Below are positions 45,818 through 55,893 of a DNA stretch of 64,000 nt, one piece after another. The DNA is taken from the NCBI GenBank assembly GCA_963854735.1, contig OY978102.1:1364001-1428000 (forward strand). The letters run 5' to 3'. The stretch's first letter is position 1, and each line of letters starts with the position of its first letter. Origin of the DNA: Marvania coccoides (lineage: Eukaryota; Chlorophyta; Trebouxiophyceae; Chlorellales; Chlorellaceae). The position numbers were made by a program, and so were the translations under genes. Under the pieces are notes generated by a model, which saw only the letters and a program-made list of their open reading frames with translations, was not told the DNA's origin and did no database searches.

Positions 45818-46777
45818 ATGTGCAGTCCCGATCAGTGCAGTGCTGGACGCTCTGTCGTGTGGGGCGTCCTTTGCTGCACCATTTTGGCATTCGCTGGCCA
45901 CTTGATGTGGAATCATATCCCACTTCTTTTGTTCTCGTCTTCGTATTCTATAGAGTGGCTCCACATTCCCAAGACAGGAACCTCGTTTGGCAACACCCTA
46001 GTTCGTTGGGCGTGCTCAGAAATTGAAAATAAAACTTGGATTACAAAGGTTGGCGTGGACGCCCCCAAATCATGCTTGGCAAAGTTTCGTCGCGAAAATT
46101 ATCGCAAAGAGTTTCCTATTGGAGACCATGTTTCGCTGCGAGGGCGATCAGATGATGATTTGCGGCGAGTGTTCACCATGATTCGGTCGCCTTGGAGCAG
46201 AGTTCAGTCGGGTTTTCATTACTTCCATAGGAACAGCCACGCGGAATATGATGTCACGCCTGCCGAAATTTGCAAATTTGCGCGTGCCCGTAATCGTTCG
46301 CACGTGGCCCTGGGGGCGCAGACCAAAATTATTGCCGGGGAGCGGATGAAAGCCACCCGGCCATTTGCGCACACGTTCGAATCGCCAGAGCCCCCTGATC
46401 TATCGCTAGCTGATGAAGCGTGTCGAAGGTTGAAGCTGTTTGCGTTTGTCGGCATCTCGGATTTCTGGGAGGCCTCTATGTGTTTCTTCCACGCAATGTA
46501 CGGTGGCGAACTGACTGCTGACGAGCTCGTGAACGTGCGCCCTGGCAATTATACCAAAGATGGTTCATATGTGCCGTGTGATGAATGTTACGATGCAGCC
46601 GACGAAGTACTGTATTCTTGCGCTGTCGTCATTTTCAGCAACTACACTATGCTGTATCCAGAGTGCGCAAAATACATACTTCGATTGCCGAATGAAACTA
46701 AATCCATATACTCGTCACCTATTGAAAGGCTGAAATCCCTTGGATGTCCTCTTGCCAAACGCAATGGGACCTCATGA
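45818..46777 (+). CDS. Sulfotransferase-like type II membrane protein, copy 1
   Basis: Predicted Golgi carbohydrate sulfotransferase moving sulfate from PAPS to a glycan. Single exon, 319 residues. Signal-anchor at about 13-31 (VVWGVLCCTILAFAGHLMW). The 5'-phosphosulfate loop is IEWLHIPKTGTSFGNTL; the 3'-phosphate site is TMIRSPWSRVQSGFHYF. Family blocks shared with the five paralogs: GDHVSLRGR, VALGAQTKIIAGE, FAFVGISDFWEASMCFFHAM and CDECYDAADEVLYSCA. The linker before the loop is the shortest of the family. Several N-x-S/T sites are present. Acceptor sugar unknown. Start at the first ATG, immediately before the anchor. Confidence 0.82.
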   Translation: MCSPDQCSAGRSVVWGVLCCTILAFAGHLMWNHIPLLLFSSSYSIEWLHIPKTGTSFGNTLVRWACSEIENKTWITKVGVDAPKSCLAKFRRENYRKEFPIGDHVSLRGRSDDDLRRVFTMIRSPWSRVQSGFHYFHRNSHAEYDVTPAEICKFARARNRSHVALGAQTKIIAGERMKATRPFAHTFESPEPPDLSLADEACRRLKLFAFVGISDFWEASMCFFHAMYGGELTADELVNVRPGNYTKDGSYVPCDECYDAADEVLYSCAVVIFSNYTMLYPECAKYILRLPNETKSIYSSPIERLKSLGCPLAKRNGTS

Positions 46778-47162
46778 TGTTAATGCATTTTTTGCTGGCG
46801 TATCATTGCAAATTAATTACACTAATTTTTCCTTCGGTTCTGTTGCATATATATTTCTGCATATGTTTCCATATCTTTTTGCATGTACCCCTTCTTATTT
46901 TCGTATACCAAATTTATTTTATTTTTCGAAGAACTTGTTTATAGGTACTCCTTTTATAAATTTCCTACTGAATTGTGTATACCACTTTTTTCTTCTCCTC
47001 TGAATTAAATTGTAAAGACACACTCGCTGTTGAACTGAAAATTATGCAATGTTTTAAATTGGCCAAGGAGTTGCAGCAATGCAGCGTTTGCTGAATAGAA
47101 ATCGAAATTAAATATCTATTTGCAAAAGAAATCCCGGAATTTATAATCTCAACACTTGATAG
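46778..47162. other. Intergenic, 385 bp
   Basis: Convergent 3' flanks of sulfotransferase copy 1 and the fucosyltransferase-like gene. T-rich on the plus strand; no gene seen. Confidence 0.55.
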
Positions 47163-48176
47163 TCATCTGAAAATGGAGCAATCAAATTCAACTTTTACCC
47201 TGTGGCTCACGATGCGGTTGAACGCACGATATGTTTGCCTGAACTTTTTATGGGATGGCTTATTTGTAATAATGAGCTTATTTCTGGATGCAAATGCCGC
47301 CAACACAGCGTATGAACTCACTCCTTGAATGAGAATATCATTAGACATGTAGTCCAGCAGGTCGTTGATATCATTACCAGTGTCGATAACAGTGTAGTTT
47401 TTCACAGATGAAAATGTTCCAGCGAGAATGACTGGCCTGTCTTTAATGTAAAACCGAAATTCCGTGCATTCGCAATTCGAGAACTCGATATTCGACAGCG
47501 CCTCGTTAATTTCATTTATTTGGAGGGTTCGTTTGTTCAGCTTTGTGCTACGGGAGATTGTGCCAGATTTGCCAACGTCTCCCCACCGCACATGGACCCC
47601 AACTTTGGCGCAATTGCGAAAACCAATCCTACTGCGACCAAACGCTGGATTTCTGGAGCGCAGGGGCAGCAGCGTGCGCCTGTACCACTCTCCCAAACAG
47701 TCGTTGAGGTGCTCAAAAGTTTCATATTTCACAACATGCCTCACCACACTGCAGCCTTCAAGATCCAGACGCTTGAGGACTTCACTACCAGATAAATGGT
47801 CTGAACAGATGCCAGGTAGAATATTTAACAGTGCAGTGTGGTTAACTGCGCAGCGTGTCGGTGATGGAGCGTAGCAATTTTGAAAATTCAGGAACTGGGA
47901 GAGATCATAGCCATGCTCAGATTCACGGATTCCCCGTATATCTATCTCGGCACCGAGCACTTCCGAAAGTATTATGCTCGACTTGACATGTTGCAGAAAA
48001 CTGCCGATTCCTTCAAGACTTCGAAGCCCTCCCTGCCGCACAACACACATGCGTTTGGAAACAGCTGGCTCAATGTTGATGTATCGACCGGTATGCGTAA
48101 ATTTCAAAATAATCACACAAGATATGACTACAAGAAATAGGCAATGATTTGATCCAAAAGTGCGCTGGCCCAGCAT
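47163..48176 (-). CDS. Fucosyltransferase-like type II membrane protein
   Basis: Single exon, 337 residues. Signal-anchor at about 12-27 (CLFLVVISCVIILKF). The decisive motif is KVGVHVRWGDVGKSG: the HxRxGD motif is the GDP-fucose-binding signature of alpha-1,2/alpha-1,6 and protein O-fucosyltransferases (GT11/GT23/GT65-68 superfamily). A later block SNDILIQGVSSYAVLAAFAS, then NKLIITN, resembles their C-terminal motif (DL...SSFS..A). Cys-rich luminal domain. Predicted to add fucose, but the exact family is not settled by eye. First in-frame ATG used; the frame is open three bases further with a non-ATG codon. Confidence 0.65.
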   Translation of the reverse strand: MLGQRTFGSNHCLFLVVISCVIILKFTHTGRYINIEPAVSKRMCVVRQGGLRSLEGIGSFLQHVKSSIILSEVLGAEIDIRGIRESEHGYDLSQFLNFQNCYAPSPTRCAVNHTALLNILPGICSDHLSGSEVLKRLDLEGCSVVRHVVKYETFEHLNDCLGEWYRRTLLPLRSRNPAFGRSRIGFRNCAKVGVHVRWGDVGKSGTISRSTKLNKRTLQINEINEALSNIEFSNCECTEFRFYIKDRPVILAGTFSSVKNYTVIDTGNDINDLLDYMSNDILIQGVSSYAVLAAFASRNKLIITNKPSHKKFRQTYRAFNRIVSHRVKVEFDCSIFR

Positions 48177-48691
48177 CACGCTCGAAAAATGGTGGGCACG
48201 ACAAACAAAAATACGATGTTTTTTGTAAGCCCAGACGCCACCAAACGCGAACTTTCTGGGCGCAGCCTGCTACTAATTATGTGGCACAGAATAGCTAAAT
48301 ATGAAGAAACCCAATGCCCTATTTAAATCAAAATCAAGGCAATCACACAATGCAAGCCCACATTGTGATGTGACCAAACATCCGGCCCCAGGTGCGTTTG
48401 TGTTTTAGCCACCGCTGTCCCGTGCAAACCATCATGCAGTCAGCCAACCAGCCCATTCTGGGGTGCCAACAGGAGGCCATACGGGCTGAACTATTACTCG
48501 CCAACTTGAATAAATACTGACACGTACACATAAAAAAATAAAATGAGATGAGAACCAAAAAAAAAAAGTTTGCGACGGAAATCTCAATGTCATATTAAAA
48601 ACAAGTCAATAACTCAAAAGTGGTAGACGCTCGCTGCTGCAAAATACGTATATTTGAATTCCGATAAACTTGCTGATTGCCAAGTCGGTGC
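48177..48691. other. Intergenic, 515 bp
   Basis: Upstream of the fucosyltransferase-like gene and 3' flank of sulfotransferase copy 2. No gene or RNA recognised. Confidence 0.5.
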
Positions 48692-49738
48692 TTAAATTGC
48701 TGCGCGTGTGCTCCTGCGGCTGTCAGTGCACCCAACCGAATTGAGCTTGTCCACATGCGACCATGACTTTTTTTCCTCCTGCAACTTAATGTGCTTCACG
48801 CAATGCGGGTAAAGCTCCGCATACTCTTCAAATATTTCGACGGCGCATGCGTAGAGCAGCTCATCGGCATCATCGTAGCACTCGTCACACGGCAACGCCG
48901 GACTCTCCTGCTTTTTCCTCTTCTTCTTATAGCTGCCAGGGCGTACATTTACCATCTCATCTTCTGCCATCACCCCACCAAACTTGGCATGGAAAAAACA
49001 CATGGACGCTTCCCAAAAATCTGAAATGCCAACAAACGCAAACTGCTGCATCCTCTTGCACGCCTTGCGAGCCAGCGCGACAGTAGCGGGCCTTTTCGAA
49101 TCCAACGTCGCAAACTCCGGGGGGATGGGCTTCATCTTCCATCCCGCAATTATCTTGGTTTGCGCCCCTAGCATGCTGTGTGCAAATTCACTTTTTCGAG
49201 CAAACTCGCAAATCTCAGGGGGCGCAGCGTCAGGGTTTTTATTCCTGGTGATGAAGTGGTAGCCTGATACCAAACGACTCCAAGGGGATCTTACCATGGT
49301 GAACACCTTTTTTATTTCATCGACTGTCCTGTTTTCCAGGCTGGTGTGGTCACCGATGGGCCACGACGCACGAAAGTCTTCTTGCCGGAACTTGGCCAGG
49401 CACGACGAGGGGAGCTCCAGTTTTTTACGAGTTATCCATGGTTTTTGGGGGTTATGCCTGAGGCGTGGGCACGCGTACCGAATCAGCGTGTTTCCAAACG
49501 AGGTGCCAGTTTTGGGGATGTGGAGCCACTCCAGTTGGTACGAAGAAGCTTGTGTAGGAAAAAATATGGCGGGGATGAATTTGTCCATAAAACAAGCTCC
49601 GCGCCATGAACATGTCACGAGATTGAGAAAAACGAGCAGCACCGAACTGAAAAGGACAGTTTTGACACCGCAAGCAGCTGGTTTCTTGAACATGCACCGA
49701 AAACGCTTCATATGTCCAAAATGAAAGTGTGGAACCAT
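48692..49738 (-). CDS. Sulfotransferase-like type II membrane protein, copy 2
   Basis: Paralog of copy 1; single exon, 348 residues. Basic N-terminus (MKRFRCMFKKP) and signal-anchor at about 27-45 (TVLFSSVLLVFLNLVTCSW). PAPS loops: LEWLHIPKTGTSFGNTL and TMVRSPWSRLVSGYHF. Then HSMLGAQTKIIAG, FAFVGISDFWEASMCFFHAK and LPCDECYDDADELLYACA. The segment before the CDECYD block carries a Lys-rich insert (YKKKRKKQE) not seen in the others. Head-to-head with copy 3 across 634 bp. Confidence 0.82.
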   Translation of the reverse strand: MVPHFHFGHMKRFRCMFKKPAACGVKTVLFSSVLLVFLNLVTCSWRGACFMDKFIPAIFFPTQASSYQLEWLHIPKTGTSFGNTLIRYACPRLRHNPQKPWITRKKLELPSSCLAKFRQEDFRASWPIGDHTSLENRTVDEIKKVFTMVRSPWSRLVSGYHFITRNKNPDAAPPEICEFARKSEFAHSMLGAQTKIIAGWKMKPIPPEFATLDSKRPATVALARKACKRMQQFAFVGISDFWEASMCFFHAKFGGVMAEDEMVNVRPGSYKKKRKKQESPALPCDECYDDADELLYACAVEIFEEYAELYPHCVKHIKLQEEKKSWSHVDKLNSVGCTDSRRSTRAAI

Positions 49739-50372
49739 AACTGGTGGGCAATTCCAGATTCTCCCTTTGGGCTTTCAGGCCAGGGGACACTAATTTTGCA
49801 CGGCGGTGGACGCAGCCGCCAATTGCTCAATTGATAATGAAATTGACCGAGGGAAAACGAGATCAAGCGCTTCCTTTTACTTGGAAATCAAATTATCACT
49901 GCGGTAACTGCGCAACCGATACATTTGTCGCTAAAAACAACTCTTCTAAAGATTAGTGTTCAGTCATTCTAGCTTTTGCCAGCGAATGATTTAAGCCAAG
50001 AATTGTGCGCTGTTGCCTTTGTTGTCAGCATTAAGTGATGGCATCACGGCGTTGGGCGCTGCATTTCTCGTCGTCAGAGCAAAATAATGAAGGCGCAAGT
50101 TAGTTGGAGGTTGGAATGTGGAAACAAAAAGACGTACGCTAAAATTAAATATAGTTTGATCAGAATTTGTCTTAAAATATACCTGGTCAGCCCCCCGTGC
50201 GAATAATTTTTCGAGTTTTCATCCGTTCGTCCATCGCCATCGTAATTGTTGTTTTTATGTAGCCCTATCAGGCTTGGTGTGAAGTAAAAACGCAGGAGTG
50301 TCGATCAATTATCCATCGAACATTGATAATGCGAGAAATTGGACACCAGCAAACGTTGGGTGAAATGAATTT
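49739..50372. other. Intergenic, 634 bp, divergent
   Basis: Shared upstream region of sulfotransferase copies 2 and 3, which are transcribed away from each other. AT-rich; no gene or clear TATA element identified. Confidence 0.5.
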
Positions 50373-51422
50373 ATGATTTGTGGTTCGATGGCTGCTGCAC
50401 TGAGAAAAGCTCTCCGTGAAATGAAGAGTCGTGCAGTTTTCAGAAGGGTCACCCCTTGGAGCATCATGGGTGCCCTAGCAGCGATTTTCATGCTCCATGC
50501 TGTGGCATGCTCCTGGTTTCGAGTGTGCTTGCATGGCCCCGACATTAGCATGCGGGGCTCTCTGTCGTTCTTTTCTTCATCTGCCACATTCTCCAAGGGC
50601 AAGATTGAGTGGCTCCACATCCCGAAAGCTGGCACCTCGTTTGGAAACTCTTTGATTCGATGGGCGTGCCCCACGCTCCCTAAGAATACGTGGATCAATC
50701 ATTTGCGGGCGAAGGTGCCTGAACAGTGCCTGGAAAATTTTCGTGTGGAACACTTTAGAAAACAGTGGCCCATTGGGGACCATTTCAGTCTGGCAAACAG
50801 GACGGACGAGGAACTGAGCAGAGTTTTCACCATGGTGCGGTCGCCATGGAGCCGAAGCGTGTCTGGCTACCATTTCATCCAGAAAGTCGTTGATCATAGG
50901 CCGAGCAGTGGGGCATCCACTGCCAAAATGTGCGACTACATCCGTAAGAGTAGGTATGCGCACGCGGCTCTTGGCGCGCAGACGAAAATTATTGCTGGAG
51001 AGGTCATGGAAAACATCAGACCCGTGTACGCTACTCTGAAATCTTCCAAGCCCCCCAATTTTTCACTGGCTCGAAAGGCGTGCAACAGGCTGCAGCAGTT
51101 TGCGTTTGTTGGCATTTCCGACTCTTGGGAGGCGTCCATGTGCTTTTTTCACGCAATGTTCGGCGGTAAAATGGAGTCAGATGAGCTCATTAATGTGCGT
51201 CCTGGCGGCTACAAAAAGGCGGCAGATGGTGTTGATTGTGGCGAGTGTTACGATGCTGCCGACGAAGTGGTCTACTCGTGTGCTTTGGACATTTTCGAAA
51301 AGTATGCGCAGCAGTACCCGCAGTGTTTGAAGAACATTAACGTGCCAGCCGGTTCGAAATCAGCTGCGTCGCCAATCGACAGCCTCAGAGCGCTGGCATG
51401 TCGCGGCAAAGGAAAAATGTGA
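50373..51422 (+). CDS. Sulfotransferase-like type II membrane protein, copy 3
   Basis: Paralog; single exon, 349 residues. Arg/Lys-rich cytosolic part and signal-anchor at about 31-48 (IMGALAAIFMLHAVACSW). PAPS loops: IEWLHIPKAGTSFGNSL and TMVRSPWSRSVSGYHF. Shared blocks AALGAQTKIIAGE, FAFVGISDSWEASMCFFHAM and CGECYDAADEVVYSCA. Here the GISDFWEAS block has Ser for Phe. Three possible start Mets occur before the anchor; the first is used. Confidence 0.82.
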   Translation: MICGSMAAALRKALREMKSRAVFRRVTPWSIMGALAAIFMLHAVACSWFRVCLHGPDISMRGSLSFFSSSATFSKGKIEWLHIPKAGTSFGNSLIRWACPTLPKNTWINHLRAKVPEQCLENFRVEHFRKQWPIGDHFSLANRTDEELSRVFTMVRSPWSRSVSGYHFIQKVVDHRPSSGASTAKMCDYIRKSRYAHAALGAQTKIIAGEVMENIRPVYATLKSSKPPNFSLARKACNRLQQFAFVGISDSWEASMCFFHAMFGGKMESDELINVRPGGYKKAADGVDCGECYDAADEVVYSCALDIFEKYAQQYPQCLKNINVPAGSKSAASPIDSLRALACRGKGKM

Positions 51423-52071
51423 AATGTGTTTTTTCTTTCAAATTAACCTTTAAAACCACGTTATTATTTAATTGATTAATTTATTGATTGATTGATTTGC
51501 GAGTGCAGTTTATATGTGTTTATATGTACATATTTGTTTTCTATGCCATGCATTTCTTTTTACTTTGAATTAAACAATGCCTTCAAAAGTCAAATGCACC
51601 AAGTCAAGTCACTTGTCAGCCCATTGAAGATGTATATCCTTCACACGGGGACACCTTTGCGCGCACATGGCATTGGGAAGTGGCAAAGGCATTGTGCCAA
51701 TATTAGAATTAGACATTTGTTAATGGACAAGTGATTAAGTGCGATGCTAAGTAACAAAAAAAATGTTAAAATTCTTCCTTCTTCAAATGTGCCTAATATG
51801 AAGGGTTGGCGGCAAGCTTTACGTGCAGAAGCAGAGCCCTCTGCGCATTGCTATACACGAATACAGCGGGATGCGTGCCTGTTTCACGGACAGGAACCAA
51901 GCAAAGGAGACTCCCCGAGGCACTGAGGTTTAAAAAAGTCCAGGGCGTCGCTGGAAAAAATCCAAACTGTCAGCATTACGGGTCCAATAACAAAACTCGA
52001 CATTTAACTGCAATTCCCCCCCCCAAAGAATTCAACATAATTTGCAAGCAAAACCATGCGCATGGGACTCT
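51423..52071. other. Intergenic, 649 bp
   Basis: Convergent 3' flanks of sulfotransferase copy 3 and the PC-esterase-like gene. Starts with an AT-rich ATTGATTG repeat near 51471-51497. No gene found. Confidence 0.55.
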
Positions 52072-53175
52072 CTACGGACGAATTCTCTCACAAATTCCAT
52101 TCAAAAGGGCCTCGTTGAGCCCTTGGTACACAAACGCCTGCAAATGTTTGTCGTCGATATACTTTTCAACTTTCAGCTTCTTATTCTTATCCAAACTTTG
52201 AGTCAAAGCCCAGGCGTCAAAGACGTTCCACCTCGCCTTCTGCACGTCCTTTATTGCAAGGTCATCAGTGACAGGCCTCTCCCGTGGGCCACCTCGAACA
52301 TGCGTTGTCGTTTTCCAAATGAACTGCCCTTCCGGCCAAGTTTTGGTGGATTTAATAGCTGCCTTGAACTCGTCGGGATACTCCGACACCGAGCTCCAAT
52401 GCCCAGCGTTCAAAATCACGATAGTTGGCCGCAACTCTGGCAGCAACACCCGAAACGCTTCCTCCAAATCGAATTCCCAGTCTGCCTTGGCATCGCACCG
52501 CCCAGGTTTGCATCGAGTCTTGTTTTTAAAGGGAGGGAAACCCCAGTGCCCCCGAAACCCGTTTCTGCTGAACTTCCACCAGCGCACGTTGCGAAAAAAC
52601 TGAAGGTACGTCACTGAGATGTTGTCGCGCGAGTAGTACCGGTTCTCAAAAGTCCGAGAGTCCAACGCTTCTCGATGACAATCGCATGATTCATGCGGCG
52701 CAAACAGTGCTGTAGTGCGTTTGTAAAACACCTCCCACGAGAACCAAGGTGCGCCTCCCCTGTTGATGTGCGGCACGGTGTTGTTCATGAAGGGGTCGGG
52801 CCAGGTCCCCTTGTCAAGAAAATGAATGAGGTTGAGGTACTGGAAACGAGTGACGGAGTCGCCTATTATCACTATTCTGTGCCCTCGAAGGCAGTTTTCT
52901 ATCTGAGGCCCCAGCGAGTCTATTCGTCGGAAGCGGCAGGAATTCAGTTTCACACGTGGCACGCCATCGACCATCTCCCAAACCACAGACTTAGGCTTCA
53001 GAATGGTGGACAGCGATTGTCTGCATCTGGGATCGGGGATGAACTGCCGCTTCAACGTCTCAAGGATATTTTTCTCTGCTGCCGATGGCGCCTCCTCCTG
53101 GGGAAAGAGAGAGGGAGAAAAGCGAAGAAATGTGGCGAGGCAAAGGAGGAGAGAAAACAAGACGTAGCCGAACAT
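52072..53175 (-). CDS. SGNH/PC-esterase-type putative carbohydrate O-acetyltransferase
   Basis: Single exon, 367 residues. Signal-anchor at about 3-18 (GYVLFSLLLCLATFLRF). The GDS nucleophile motif is RIVIIGDSVTRFQYLNL, followed by a Cys-containing luminal domain and a late Asp/His pair (IDDKHLQAF) that could complete the SGNH triad. VILNAGHW supplies an Asn-Ala-Gly-His block. This layout is that of PC-esterase domains in plant TBL/ESK1 xylan acetyltransferases and animal CASD1, which transfer acetyl groups onto sugars. An esterase role is the alternative. Its place among sulfotransferases suggests glycan O-acetylation. Confidence 0.7.
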   Translation of the reverse strand: MFGYVLFSLLLCLATFLRFSPSLFPQEEAPSAAEKNILETLKRQFIPDPRCRQSLSTILKPKSVVWEMVDGVPRVKLNSCRFRRIDSLGPQIENCLRGHRIVIIGDSVTRFQYLNLIHFLDKGTWPDPFMNNTVPHINRGGAPWFSWEVFYKRTTALFAPHESCDCHREALDSRTFENRYYSRDNISVTYLQFFRNVRWWKFSRNGFRGHWGFPPFKNKTRCKPGRCDAKADWEFDLEEAFRVLLPELRPTIVILNAGHWSSVSEYPDEFKAAIKSTKTWPEGQFIWKTTTHVRGGPRERPVTDDLAIKDVQKARWNVFDAWALTQSLDKNKKLKVEKYIDDKHLQAFVYQGLNEALLNGICERIRP

Positions 53176-53922
53176 AGCGAACGACCAGAGAACTTTGAAG
53201 AGACAAATAAACGTTGGTTAAATTTGCCAGGCCGCCGCTGAAAAAGTAACAAACGGAAAACGAACTGCCATCGTCATCCACGGGGATCCTTTGAACTACC
53301 CCAAAATATATCTTCGCTATTGGAGTGAAACCATCAGAGATTTTAATAAAGTAGTTGTAGTATTAATTGATGATCGGCCTGCTACATTTCTCCACCAGAA
53401 GTCTGCGCCGGCGCATACAGCTGTATTAATTTAAAAAAGTTCGGACGACAGAGAAATCAACGTTTGGCCTTCTTTTGTCGGAATTGCACGCACAAAAAAA
53501 CAGCAAATTTGAATATCCAAACAAGAAAGCGCAGTGCGCTGCCCATAGAAAAGGTTAACAACGCTCCAGCAGGTGGAGGCAAATGCTGCGCAAGACAGGC
53601 TCGTGTTCTTTCAATCATTGGCACGCTGGGCTGGCGTTTCCACAGTCTGCAGCACGATTCATGTCGTACCACAACTCTGCAGAACGGGGCGGCCATCAAA
53701 AATTACGCCACTCTGGTTAATTTTATGCTTTAACTGTGTATCGAGCAGTGAGGCCCCTCTCAGGTCTAGAAATATCCCCCAGCTGGCTGAATATGGTCAG
53801 CGCATTACAAGACAAGAGCTCATTATCTGGGGAGAACAAGATAAAGAGAAAGAAAAAAAAAAAAACAATGAATAAAAGAATGCGTGTAGAATTAACATAA
53901 CTTTATCAAGAAAGTATCAAAT
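53176..53922. other. Intergenic, 747 bp
   Basis: Between the start of the PC-esterase-like gene and the stop of sulfotransferase copy 4. Small frames only; nothing with a motif. Confidence 0.5.
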
Positions 53923-55080
53923 TTATTTATCATCGGCGGTGCTGCAGCCGAGGGACCTCAGCGCTTCAAGGGGCGTCGTCCACTTGTCACCGCCCGGCAG
54001 CCGAATGTACTGCACGCACTGCGGGTACTGCTCAGAGTACTCTCCGAACAGCTCCACGGCACACGAGTAGAGCAGCTCGTCCGCCGCGTCAAAACAGTCA
54101 CCACATTTCAGCCCCTCCTCGCCTTTCTTATAAGAACCAGGCCGCACGTTCACCAGCTCGTGCGCCTCCAGCGTGCCGCCGTGCTTTGCGTGGAAGAAGC
54201 ACATGGAGGCCTCCCAAAAGTCAGAGATGCCAACAAACGCAAGCTTCTTCATGCGGCTGCACGCCCGCCGAGCAACAGCCATGCTGGGCGCGCCCGCGGC
54301 CTCAAACTCGGCTGCCAGCGGCGCAATGGTGTGCATCACCTCCCCCGCAATGATCTTGGCCTGCGAGCCCAGGGCCACGTGCGCATACTTGCTCTTGCGA
54401 GCGTACCGACATATCTTCTTCACTGAAACGCCGCGCTTCGCTTTGTCGTACAAAAACTTCTGCACAAAGTAGTAGCCAGACAGCAGGCGGCTGCGGGGCG
54501 AGCGTATCATGGTGAACACATTCCTCAACTCTTCATCTGTCCTGCCTTCCAAACTTAAATGGTCCCCAATGGGCCACTTGGCACGAATGTTTTCGACGCG
54601 AAACTTGGCCAGGCACGGCTTGGGGACGTTGCTGGCCCGCACGTGGCTCACCCATATTTTGCTTGGCAGTTCAGGACACGCCCACTGCACCAAGGCGTTG
54701 CCAAAAGAGGTGCCCGTTTTGGGGATGTGCAGCCACTCAATCTTGGTGCTGGTTTTGGGAGAAGGTGTATTTGATGTTGAAGAAGAAAATGATAAAGACG
54801 AAGAGGACGAAGAAGAGGAAGACGAGGTTTTGGCGGGGCGTTGTTTATGAGCTTGGCCCAGGCAAAGCGTTCCAAACCAAGCGCACGACAGTGTGGACAA
54901 CACAAACAGTGCGGCGATGCCAGCAGCGACCTTCCAAATTGCACTCTTTCTCAAGCAAGCTCGGCTCTCCATTTTGTTCAAACCAACAATCATCTTCAAC
55001 CAAGTTGTCAGCGCATCGGGCGCAGGGCGGAAAGGTGTACACACTCTGGAAATTTCAACTCGTCCCAAAACACCACACAT
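53923..55080 (-). CDS. Sulfotransferase-like type II membrane protein, copy 4
   Basis: Single exon, 385 residues, the longest form together with its twin (copy 6). Signal-anchor at about 49-67 (KVAAGIAALFVLSTLSCAW), then a long Ser-rich stalk (ten Ser in a row). PAPS loops: IEWLHIPKTGTSFGNAL and TMIRSPRSRLLSGYYF. Blocks VALGSQAKIIAGEVM, FVGISDFWEASMCFFHAK and CGDCFDAADELLYSCA; here QTK is replaced by QAK. Mets at residues 29 and 36 are alternative starts. Stop is TAA. Belongs to the 1,248-bp duplicated unit. Confidence 0.85.
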   Translation of the reverse strand: MCGVLGRVEISRVCTPFRPAPDALTTWLKMIVGLNKMESRACLRKSAIWKVAAGIAALFVLSTLSCAWFGTLCLGQAHKQRPAKTSSSSSSSSSSLSFSSSTSNTPSPKTSTKIEWLHIPKTGTSFGNALVQWACPELPSKIWVSHVRASNVPKPCLAKFRVENIRAKWPIGDHLSLEGRTDEELRNVFTMIRSPRSRLLSGYYFVQKFLYDKAKRGVSVKKICRYARKSKYAHVALGSQAKIIAGEVMHTIAPLAAEFEAAGAPSMAVARRACSRMKKLAFVGISDFWEASMCFFHAKHGGTLEAHELVNVRPGSYKKGEEGLKCGDCFDAADELLYSCAVELFGEYSEQYPQCVQYIRLPGGDKWTTPLEALRSLGCSTADDK

Positions 55081-55172
55081 TCATTGTTGCTTTGCGCTTA
55101 AAGAGACGATGGCGGACGACTTCTTTGAATTTACGATCGCTATGAAATTTGCGATCTAATTTTCAACTCTAA
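53925..55172 (-). repeat. Duplicated 1,248-bp unit, copy A
   Basis: Matches 58874-60121 at an offset of 4,949 bp. The only difference I found is T at 54854 versus G at 59803. The match begins inside the stop codon and ends 92 bp upstream of the ATG. Confidence 0.93.
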
Positions 55173-55893
55173 ATCGTAGTCTAACTCCCTAATAGCGAGA
55201 GAAAGCATACATTAGTCAACGCCATTTACTTGAATTGAATTAATGTTTAATGCTTTTGTTCTTCGTCAATTGAAAAAAAGATGGTTGCAACCATCTTTTG
55301 TTCTTTTGTTCTTAAATAAGTTTTTGTCGTGCTCATATGCAGCCAACCACATTTGAACTATTCTCCACATTTGAATGAATTTGTACCCTTGAGTTCTGGT
55401 TTTTTTTCTTCTTGATTACAATTCTTATATTGTTTGAAAAATAGAGCTGCTGCAGCTATACTATAAGAGAAGCTGAAATGCTGCAATTTACATTAGGATC
55501 TCATAATACTGGCTAGAAAGAAACAATTAAGAAACGGGTTATATAAATAGGTTAATAAGAGCCAATGATACTAATTCAAATAAATATAATTAAATAATTG
55601 TCCCGAAATCCCGCTTGACAAAAAGCTACGGCACTGGTTATGCATGGACACAAGGGCATGGTGGCTCATGACCATTTTAGAATTCGACCATTTGCAAATC
55701 CATGCTCCTTGTTAATATAAGGCCTGGCGAGTCTTTTTATTTCTCCGTTTCAAAAATATACCACTGCAGAAAGTAAAACTGGCCTGCCGCACGGAAAAGA
55801 ATACACAGAAAGCGTCTAAAACAAATATTGCGCATATTGCAAGATGCCAAATGCGAATTGCTGAAAACAAACATGCCGGCACAGCATTTATAC
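55173..55893. other. Intergenic, 721 bp
   Basis: Very AT-rich spacer between the upstream end of the duplicated unit and the 3' end of sulfotransferase copy 5. Contains the 24-bp palindrome at 55276-55299. No gene found. Confidence 0.55.
55276..55299. repeat. 24-bp perfect palindrome
   Basis: AAAAGATGGTTG followed directly by its reverse complement, with no loop. Lies about 195 bp upstream of sulfotransferase copy 4, just outside the duplicated unit. Could be a dimeric protein-binding site or a cruciform; role unknown. Confidence 0.75.

Noticed and set aside
46740..47003. 87-residue hydrophobic plus-strand frame
   Set aside because: Hydrophobicity comes from a T-rich 3' flank; it overlaps the end of sulfotransferase copy 1.
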